64,000 nt of DNA, taken from Mycolicibacterium pulveris (lineage in GTDB: Bacteria > Actinomycetota > Actinomycetes > Mycobacteriales > Mycobacteriaceae). A program made the position numbers and the translations under genes. Numbering within the stretch: the first letter of the stretch is position 1; every line of letters begins with the position of its first letter. Of the stretch, positions 58,574 through 64,000 are shown in pieces. Under the pieces are notes generated by a model. The model saw only the letters and a program-made list of their open reading frames with translations. It made no database searches and was not told the origin of the DNA. The DNA lies in NCBI RefSeq assembly GCF_010725725.1, contig NZ_AP022599.1, positions 3,844,001 through 3,908,000 of the forward strand, in the 5' to 3' direction.

Positions 58574-59269
58574 TTGACCATGTCCGCCAACACCGTGGTC
58601 GGAAGCGGGCTCGACGAGCACATGGAGCGCTCGCGTCAGGTGCAGCGGCAGGCCGATAAATGGCTGATCTCCGGCAGCGTGTTGATCGGCACCGCGGCGC
58701 TCGGCATCTTCGGCCTGCCGCTGTTTCTGCGCGGCGTGTGGATTCTGCGCAACGCCGCCCGCGAAGGACTGACGGTGCGGCCGATGCTGGTGACCCTGCT
58801 CGGCTACTGCGTCATCGTCGACGCCGCGATCAACGTGTTCGGGTGGGCGCTGGATCTGGTCGCCCACCACACGCTGCTAGCGCGAGTGTTGTTGAACGGC
58901 TGGGGAGCAATGTTCGACGCCGGCTACTTCTGGCACTACAACGAGCTCTGGCTCGGCGGGGCGGCCGGTCCCGGCGAGAAGGCACTCGAGGTCGGGCTGA
59001 TCCTCACCGTCTTCTGCATGCGCATCGCCGCGGGAATTGGCTTCCTGCAGATGAAGCGGTGGGGCCACCAGTGGATGATCATCACCTGCTGGATGGGCGT
59101 GGTTATCTGGTGCGTCTACGTGTTCAACATGACGATGTACGCCGATGTCCGCTACGCCGGGGTGATCCTGCCCGTGGTCGGTTGGTGGATCTACGACATC
59201 TTCTACATCACGCCGTTCCTGGCCATCCCGTATCTGCATTCGGTGAACAGGGAAATCTTCTCCGACTGA
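58574..59269 (+). CDS. Multi-spanning membrane protein, paralog 1, unknown family
   Basis: 231 residues from TTG 58574 (ATG 58580 also possible). About six hydrophobic helices. Shares long identical stretches with the protein at 62588: RPMxVTLx[68 protein letters not shown]. Conserved His and Trp/Tyr residues in these blocks could bind a metal or heme, which is inference. I do not recognise the family. Flanked by TetR genes and operators on both sides. Confidence 0.85.
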   Translation: MTMSANTVVGSGLDEHMERSRQVQRQADKWLISGSVLIGTAALGIFGLPLFLRGVWILRNAAREGLTVRPMLVTLLGYCVIVDAAINVFGWALDLVAHHTLLARVLLNGWGAMFDAGYFWHYNELWLGGAAGPGEKALEVGLILTVFCMRIAAGIGFLQMKRWGHQWMIITCWMGVVIWCVYVFNMTMYADVRYAGVILPVVGWWIYDIFYITPFLAIPYLHSVNREIFSD

Positions 59270-59278
59270 GCTTATAAC

Positions 59279-59303
59279 TGACTGAACTCATTGACTACAG
59301 TCA
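59279..59303. promoter_or_regulatory. Operator 3, tandem TGACT-NN-AGTCA sites before tetR paralog 2
   Basis: TGACT-AC-AGTCA at 59292-59303 is exact; TGACT-GA-ACTCA at 59279-59290, one base upstream, has one mismatch. They lie 25 nt before the second TetR gene, the first gene of the large transcription unit. Confidence 0.8.
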
Positions 59304-59328
59304 GTCATTGCGTTACAAAGGGCGGACC

Positions 59329-59931
59329 ATGACCTCACAGGTGAAGGTGTCGGCGCGAGCGGCGCGACGGATGCGGACGCGCGAGCGCATCCTCGGTGCC
59401 GCGATCGCCGAGTTCAAGAAGTCGGGCATGGCCGGCGCCGACGTCAATGCGATCGCCGCGGCCGCCGGTGTCGCGCACGGCACCTTCTTCTTCCACTTTC
59501 CCAGCAAGGAGCATGTGCTTCTCGAGTTGGAGAACCGCGAAGAGGCGCGGATCGCAGCGGAATTCGCCAGGTTTGTCGAACAGCGGCACGACCTGGTCAC
59601 CACGTTGACCGCCGTGATCGACCTCGTGACCGGTCTGGAGCGCCGGTTCGGGCCGATCCTTTTCAAAGAGCTGCTGGCTCAGCATTTCTCGCCGACAAGG
59701 CCGCACAAGGATGAGTGGACCGACCATCCGGTGATCGTGTTGCTGGTGCGCGAGCTCGAGCGGGCTCGCGGTGACGGTGAAGTTCACCCTGAGGTCGACG
59801 CCTTCTACAGCGCCACCTTCTTCCTGCTCGGCATCTACGGCGTGCTGACCACGACGGACAATCCCGAGACCCGCGAAACGATGCTGGCCAAGTTGGTCTC
59901 GACCGCCGTGCGCGGTCTGGAGGTGCGATGA
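59329..59931 (+). CDS. TetR family regulator, paralog 2
   Basis: 200 residues from ATG 59329. Paralog of the TetR at 57913, with nearly the same recognition helix (GVAHGTFFFHFPSKEHVLLE). Operator 3 lies directly upstream, so autoregulation is expected. First gene of the unit that continues through the VWA, MoxR and P450 genes; the next sORF starts 33 nt downstream. Confidence 0.92.
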   Translation: MTSQVKVSARAARRMRTRERILGAAIAEFKKSGMAGADVNAIAAAAGVAHGTFFFHFPSKEHVLLELENREEARIAAEFARFVEQRHDLVTTLTAVIDLVTGLERRFGPILFKELLAQHFSPTRPHKDEWTDHPVIVLLVRELERARGDGEVHPEVDAFYSATFFLLGIYGVLTTTDNPETRETMLAKLVSTAVRGLEVR

Positions 59932-59964
59932 CATGCGACAAGACGACAAGCGAGGAGTTTGACA

Positions 59965-60072
59965 GTGTGGGCATGGATTTGGGAGATACTGCGCTACGTC
60001 GGGGCGTGGGGTGGAGCCGCCCTCGTCATCTGGTTCTGGTACTGGATGTTCTCCAGCCTCGGCACGTTCTAG
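59965..60072 (+). CDS. 35-residue tryptophan-rich membrane peptide
   Basis: GTG 59965 with GAGGAG about 8 nt upstream. The 35 residues start VWAWIWEILRYVGAWG, continue with AALVIWFWYWMF and end SSLGTF. Seven Trp and almost no charge; one membrane helix. It fills the gap between TetR and the VWA gene, 7 nt before the latter. The good ribosome site and fit into the operon make it a likely real gene, but no homolog is known to me. Confidence 0.7.
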   Translation: MWAWIWEILRYVGAWGGAALVIWFWYWMFSSLGTF

Positions 60073-60079
60073 GGCTGCG

Positions 60080-61615
60080 ATGAGCGAGCTGTCCGACGCG
60101 CACGCGCTGGCGATCGAACGAAGTTGCGCCGTCACGGCTGTCGCGCTGAGCGGCGAACGCCGCGAAGGGGTGCGCCTGGTGACCGGTGAGCACCGTCAGT
60201 TCAGCCTGAGCGCCGGTCTCGATTACGTGCAGGTGCCCTATCCCTCTCTTGGGCGCGACTGGACGCGTAGAACTTTGACGTGTGGTGTCGCACTCCAATC
60301 TTCACCTTCCAAGGAGCGACTCGCCGGCTATCGGCTCAACGAGCTGACGGCGCGTGAGCTTCGTGCGCTCACGCTGGTCGAGGCCGGCGTCGCACTGGGC
60401 TGGGTCGCCGCCACCTGGCCCGGCCTGATGAGCGAGGCGCAGCGATTGCTGCCCGATCTCGAGATGTTGCCCGACGACATGACCGCCGAGGCGATGCTCG
60501 ACCGGGCGATCACGTGGGCGCGCAGCGGACAGCCGATCGCCGACGTCCCGGCTGTGGTGGGCCGGTTGCCGCTGGCCTACACGGCGCCGCAGGGGCTGAC
60601 CGACAAGCTGCGGCGCAGCTTCGGCCGGATGCCGTGGACCAGTACCCAAAAGCGGCTGCCGCGCCCGTACTCGGTGCCCGTCGGCGGCGACGGAGGTGTG
60701 CGCAACCTGAACCTGCCGCCGCCGAGCCGCCCGCAGGACAACGACCTCGACGTCGCCCCCGAGCACCGGCCGGGAATCCCGTACCCGGAGTGGAACGCCT
60801 GGACGAAAAGCTTCATGCCCGACCATGTCGCGGTGCTCGAACGCGCTCATCCCAGCCGCGAACGACAGCCCGGCGTGGTCTCGGCCGACTTGCGCAAATG
60901 GTTCGAGGAGCACACCCATCGGGCCATGAAGAGCCGGCTTGAAGACGGTAGCGACCTGGACGTCGACCAGTATGTGAACCATTACGTCGACCTCACCACC
61001 GGCGAGGCGATCGAGCCCCGCATCTTCCGCGAACTGCTGCCCAGCAGCCGCGACGTCACCACCGCCTTGCTGTTGGACGGCAGTTCGTCGCTGGGAGTGC
61101 ACGGCGGAAGGGTCTTCAAGCTCGAGTTGGCCTGCGCAGACGCGCTGTCGCGGGCGATGACGCTGGCCCGGGAACGGCACGGAATCTTCGTGTTCACCGG
61201 AAACACCCGCCATCGGGTCGAAGTCAACTGCCTGAAGGACTTCGACGAGCGGCGCTTTGTGCCGCCGAGCCGGCTGGGCCTGTCGGCCGGGGGCTATACC
61301 CGGCTCGGTGCGCCGTTGCGGCACTTGACAAGCCGTTTGCTGGCGCAGCCTTCCGAGCGGCGCCTGATGATCGTGATCGGTGACGGCCTGATCTCCGACG
61401 AGGGCTACGAGGGCCGCTACGCCTGGGCCGACGCCGCGCACGCGGTCGAGGAGGCCAACGACGCAGGCGTCTCGATCTACTACGTCGGCGTCGGACCGAC
61501 CCGGGTCGATCCGCTGCCAGAGGTCTTCGGACCCCGCCGGTCCCAACGCATCCGGCGCGTGGAGGACCTGCCCAGGGTGCTCGCCCACGTCCACCGCGAA
61601 CTCGTCGCCGCCTGA
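60080..61615 (+). CDS. VWA-domain protein, CoxE/NorD-type partner of MoxR ATPase
   Basis: 511 residues from ATG 60080. The C-terminal half is a von Willebrand A domain with a full MIDAS site: DGSSS (333-337), Thr407 in GGYTRLG, Asp435 in IGDG. The N-terminal half is long and unassigned. VWA proteins of this group (NorD, CbbO, CoxE) pair with a MoxR-type ATPase to activate or insert metal into a target enzyme. The ATPase gene follows after 31 nt. The target here is unknown. Confidence 0.9.
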   Translation: MSELSDAHALAIERSCAVTAVALSGERREGVRLVTGEHRQFSLSAGLDYVQVPYPSLGRDWTRRTLTCGVALQSSPSKERLAGYRLNELTARELRALTLVEAGVALGWVAATWPGLMSEAQRLLPDLEMLPDDMTAEAMLDRAITWARSGQPIADVPAVVGRLPLAYTAPQGLTDKLRRSFGRMPWTSTQKRLPRPYSVPVGGDGGVRNLNLPPPSRPQDNDLDVAPEHRPGIPYPEWNAWTKSFMPDHVAVLERAHPSRERQPGVVSADLRKWFEEHTHRAMKSRLEDGSDLDVDQYVNHYVDLTTGEAIEPRIFRELLPSSRDVTTALLLDGSSSLGVHGGRVFKLELACADALSRAMTLARERHGIFVFTGNTRHRVEVNCLKDFDERRFVPPSRLGLSAGGYTRLGAPLRHLTSRLLAQPSERRLMIVIGDGLISDEGYEGRYAWADAAHAVEEANDAGVSIYYVGVGPTRVDPLPEVFGPRRSQRIRRVEDLPRVLAHVHRELVAA

Positions 61616-61646
61616 TCGACAACCAACCGAGGAGCTCCAGCCACCG

Positions 61647-62450
61647 ATGACCACCGACACCTACTACGCCAACGGCAACGAAGTCCAGCTGTTCGAGCAG
61701 GCCTATCACCAGCGCCTACCCGTCATGCTCACCGGACCGACCGGGTGCGGGAAGACACGCCTCGTCGAGCACATGGGCGCGCTGCTGCGCCGGCCCGTCG
61801 TCACCATCAGCTGCCACGACGATCTGACCAGCTCGGATCTCGTCGGCCGGTTCATGGTGACCGGCGGCGATGTGGTCTGGACGGACGGACCGCTGACCAG
61901 GGCGGTCAAAGCCGGGGCGATCTGCTATCTCGACGAGGTGGTGGAGGCTCGCCACGACTCGCTCGCGGTGTTGCATTCGTTGACCGACCACCGACGCACG
62001 CTCTACCTCGACCGCGCCGACGAGGTGGTCCACGCCCCCGAAACCTTCATGCTGGTGTGCTCTTACAACCCGGCGTACCGCAGCTCGCTGAAGGAACTCA
62101 AACCGTCGTTTCGGCAACGCTTCGTCACGCTGCCGATGAATTACCTTCCCCCCGACCGCGAGGCCGAGGTCATCGTCGCCGAAACCGGCGTCCCGCTGCC
62201 GACCGCCACGCGACTGGTCCGATGCGCCACCGCCATCCGCACCGCCGACGAGGCGTTCCACTTCGAACCCCCGTCGACCCGCGTCCTGGTCACCGCGGCA
62301 CACCTGATCGCCGCCGGCGCAACCGAACTGGACGCGGCCGAGGCCTGCGTTCTCGCGCCGTTGTCCAGCGACGGCGCCGTCACCGACGGCCTACGTGAAG
62401 TCGCCGTGGCCAGCCTGGCCGGCGCCGACACTTCGAGCACCCCGCACTAG
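61647..62450 (+). CDS. MoxR-family AAA+ ATPase, NorQ/CbbQ-like
   Basis: 267 residues. Walker A GPTGCGKT (30-37), Walker B ICYLDE (92-97), sensor 1 in CSYNP (N141) and arginine-finger region SFRQRF (156-158). The compact form resembles NorQ/CbbQ, which form hexamers that remodel a metalloenzyme together with a VWA adaptor. Such an adaptor is encoded just upstream. RBS GAGGAG stands before ATG 61647. Confidence 0.93.
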   Translation: MTTDTYYANGNEVQLFEQAYHQRLPVMLTGPTGCGKTRLVEHMGALLRRPVVTISCHDDLTSSDLVGRFMVTGGDVVWTDGPLTRAVKAGAICYLDEVVEARHDSLAVLHSLTDHRRTLYLDRADEVVHAPETFMLVCSYNPAYRSSLKELKPSFRQRFVTLPMNYLPPDREAEVIVAETGVPLPTATRLVRCATAIRTADEAFHFEPPSTRVLVTAAHLIAAGATELDAAEACVLAPLSSDGAVTDGLREVAVASLAGADTSSTPH

Positions 62451-62462
62451 GAAGGAATCCTT

Positions 62463-62591
62463 ATGGACCCCAAGGAGAGGCAGCGCAAACGAGCGCTGAT
62501 CATTCTGCAGATCGTCATCTACGGCTATCTGCTGGCGATGTTCCTCATCCAGCTGTACATGTCGTTCGAGCGGGGCTGGTGGACGCTGTGA
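62463..62591 (+). CDS. 42-residue single-helix membrane peptide
   Basis: ATG 62463 preceded by AGGAAGGA. Starts MDPKERQRKRALI, has one helix (ILQIVIYGYLLAMFLIQLYM) and ends FERGWWTL. Charged N-terminus and short C-terminal tail. Its TGA overlaps the GTG of the next gene (GTGA), strong evidence of real translation. No family recognised; such peptides often are small subunits of membrane complexes. Confidence 0.78.
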   Translation: MDPKERQRKRALIILQIVIYGYLLAMFLIQLYMSFERGWWTL

Positions 62592-63274
62592 GCGCGACGG
62601 CGACGACGGTCAGCCTCGAAGACCACCACGAAGAATCGCGACTCGCCCAACGCCGCGCCGACAAGTGGATGATCGTCGGCGCCGCGCTGATGGGCATGTG
62701 GGCACCGGGCATCATCGGCTTCCCGATCTTCATGCGCGGGGTGTGGTTACAGCGACAGGCCGCGCGGGCCGGCCTGTCGGTGCGGCCGATGATCGTCACG
62801 CTGATCGGCTACCTGGTGCTCATCGACGGCTTCCTCAACAGCCTGGGCTGGGCGTTGGACCTGATCGGCAACCACACCTTGATCAACCGGGTGTTGATGA
62901 TCGGCTGGGGCCACATGTTCGACGCGGCCTACTTCTGGCACTACAACGAACCCTGGGTCGGCGGCTCCGCGGTACCCGGCGAAAAGGCCTATGTCGCAGG
63001 GCTGATCCTGACCGTGTTCGCGATGCGGTGCGCCGCGGCAATCGGCTTCCTGCAGATGAAGCGGTGGGGGCACCAGTGGATGATCATCACCTGCTGGATG
63101 GGTGTGGTGATCTGGTGCGCCTACGTGTTCAACATGACGATGTACGCCGACGTGCGCTACTCCGGTGTGCTGTTCCCCGTCATCGGCTGGTGGATCTACG
63201 ACATCTTCTACATCACACCGTTCCTGGCGATTCCCTATCTGCACACCGTCAACCGCGAGATCTTCTCCGACTGA
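62588..63274 (+). CDS. Multi-spanning membrane protein, paralog 2, unknown family
   Basis: 228 residues from GTG 62588 ([18 protein letters not shown]). Close paralog of the protein at 58574, with the same six-helix pattern and conserved blocks ([53 protein letters not shown]). Coupled to the 42-residue peptide by overlap. The 146-residue gene follows after 19 nt. Function unknown. Confidence 0.87.
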   Translation: MSATATTVSLEDHHEESRLAQRRADKWMIVGAALMGMWAPGIIGFPIFMRGVWLQRQAARAGLSVRPMIVTLIGYLVLIDGFLNSLGWALDLIGNHTLINRVLMIGWGHMFDAAYFWHYNEPWVGGSAVPGEKAYVAGLILTVFAMRCAAAIGFLQMKRWGHQWMIITCWMGVVIWCAYVFNMTMYADVRYSGVLFPVIGWWIYDIFYITPFLAIPYLHTVNREIFSD

Positions 63275-63293
63275 ACAGGTTAAGGAGCAAACC

Positions 63294-63734
63294 ATGACGT
63301 CGTCACCGTCCACCTCGGCCGCCGACGAGAAGGATCCCGCCGAGGATCTCCCGCCCGGTACCACCCCGTACTACGCGCGGATGCACAAGTACATCAAGCG
63401 CGCCGTGCTCGTCTGCCTGATCGCCCTGGTGATCGAGGGAGCGTTCACGCTGCCCTTCATGGCGGTGTGGTACGGCTATCCGACCCTGAGCCTCACCGAG
63501 ATCTGCAGCGGCCTGCTCAAGGTCCGCTACTCCGACGACACGCTGGAGTGCAAGGTGCCGTATCCGCCGCTCGGCCCACCGGAGGGCGCCGAGGGCAAGG
63601 ACACCGCGCGCGACGAGTGGGGGATCCAGCCGGTACCCAAGTATGACCGGATCGGCTTCCGCGAACTGGTCCGCATCCACGAGGAGAGCGAGGCTCGCAA
63701 AGCCGCGCAGCAACAACAGGATTCGACGCCATGA
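63294..63734 (+). CDS. Single-pass membrane protein of the P450 cluster
   Basis: 146 residues; ATG 63294 has AAGGAG 7 nt upstream. An acidic N-terminus is followed by one membrane helix ([23 protein letters not shown]). A soluble part with two cysteines (EICSG, LECKV) and a charged, Gln-rich C-terminus follow. Family not recognised. The TGA overlaps the P450 ATG (ATGA). Confidence 0.82.
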   Translation: MTSSPSTSAADEKDPAEDLPPGTTPYYARMHKYIKRAVLVCLIALVIEGAFTLPFMAVWYGYPTLSLTEICSGLLKVRYSDDTLECKVPYPPLGPPEGAEGKDTARDEWGIQPVPKYDRIGFRELVRIHEESEARKAAQQQQDSTP

Positions 63735-64000
63735 GTCGACGATCGGCCGACGAGCACGCGCAGAACTGGGATCTGCGCCACGAGGACTTCAACGACATCG
63801 AATTCCTCTACGAGGTCTACGGGGTGATGCGGCGCCAAGCGCCGTTCGTACACACCGACACCCCGTTCCTCACCACCATGCCGGGCAGCGCCTGGGTGGC
63901 GGTGCGCTATGAGGAGTGCTACCGAATCCTGCAGGACTGGCAGCATTTCTCGAGCAACCCGACGCCGGACGCGACCGAGGCGTTCGGCGGTGATCTGGTG
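63731..64000 (+). CDS. Cytochrome P450, 3' end cut by window edge
   Basis: The first 90 residues are visible: [19 protein letters not shown], then a P450 N-terminus with [39 protein letters not shown]. The pattern matches bacterial soluble P450s (helix A, beta-1 sheet, helix B). The heme-binding region lies beyond the window. ATG 63731 overlaps the preceding gene. Likely the oxygenase of the cluster. Confidence 0.88.
   Translation, partial: MSRRSADEHAQNWDLRHEDFNDIEFLYEVYGVMRRQAPFVHTDTPFLTTMPGSAWVAVRYEECYRILQDWQHFSSNPTPDATEAFGGDLV

Noticed and set aside
58574..63274. Similarity of the two membrane proteins to particulate methane/ammonia monooxygenase subunit C or to AveC-type spirocyclases
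   Set aside because: Length and helix number fit loosely, but the sequences do not carry motifs I can recall from either family; left as unknown.

Overview
The window is chromosomal DNA from a fast-growing-type Mycobacterium (Mycolicibacterium). It is high-GC with many GTG starts. It carries the mycobacterial ATP synthase gamma loop, a MurA with Asp at the fosfomycin position, an rrn operon placed directly after murA, and mycobacterial families such as MspA porin, NucS, LprD and CysO/CysM/Mec. From about 1 to 52.4 kb the gene order follows the Mycobacterium tuberculosis block Rv1308 to Rv1343c, recalled from knowledge and not searched. I cannot name the species.

Layout. 1-4.8 kb: the end of the atp operon (atpA partial, atpG, atpD, atpC) and a DUF2550 membrane protein. 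4.8-6.7 kb: cob(I)alamin adenosyltransferase and murA. 6.7-12.3 kb: rrnA with two tandem promoters, 16S, a tRNA-free spacer, 23S, 5S and a 14-bp terminator hairpin. 12.4-22.7 kb: an insertion relative to the tuberculosis order, mixing intact genes (Ada-AlkA, Ogt, TetR, Nudix, FadD-type ligase, glutaminase-STAS) with decayed ones (frameshifted carboxylesterase, N-terminally truncated P450, C-terminal fragment of a DUF1348 protein). 22.7-28.4 kb: membrane adenylate cyclase, NucS mismatch endonuclease, methylmalonyl-CoA epimerase, FadA4 thiolase, DUF3817, thioredoxin-like co-chaperone. 28.5-36.5 kb: alpha-glucan metabolism (glgB, glgE, glgP) with a virginiamycin B lyase-like gene coupled to glgP. 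36.6-52.4 kb: MspA porin, LpqM-like protease, dinG, pncB, clpS, DUF2017, P1-family peptidase, the mec-cysO-cysM cysteine route, rhomboid, murI, a cAMP phosphodiesterase-like protein, rph, rdgB, MFS exporter, DUF3817, lprD.

From 52.4 kb the synteny stops at a free-standing HTH/LAGLIDADG protein and a tRNA-Leu(UAG). Beyond lies accessory material: an AraC regulator divergent from an amidohydrolase, an amine dehydrogenase-like oxidoreductase, and an SDR.

The most unusual part is 57.0-64.0 kb. Two paralogous TetR regulators, two paralogous multi-spanning membrane proteins, a MoxR-type AAA+ ATPase with its VWA partner, two tiny membrane peptides (35 and 42 aa), a single-pass membrane protein and a P450 cut by the window edge form a tightly packed, translationally coupled cluster. 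Copies of one operator, TGACT-NN-AGTCA, stand before its transcription units. I read this as a coregulated membrane oxidation system with a dedicated MoxR/VWA activation pair. Its function is not known to me.

Other notable points are three copies of a roughly 60-bp intergenic repeat, a perfect 21-bp-arm palindrome between two convergent genes, and two genes (dinG, rdgB) whose family-supported starts fall on non-standard ACG and CTG codons.
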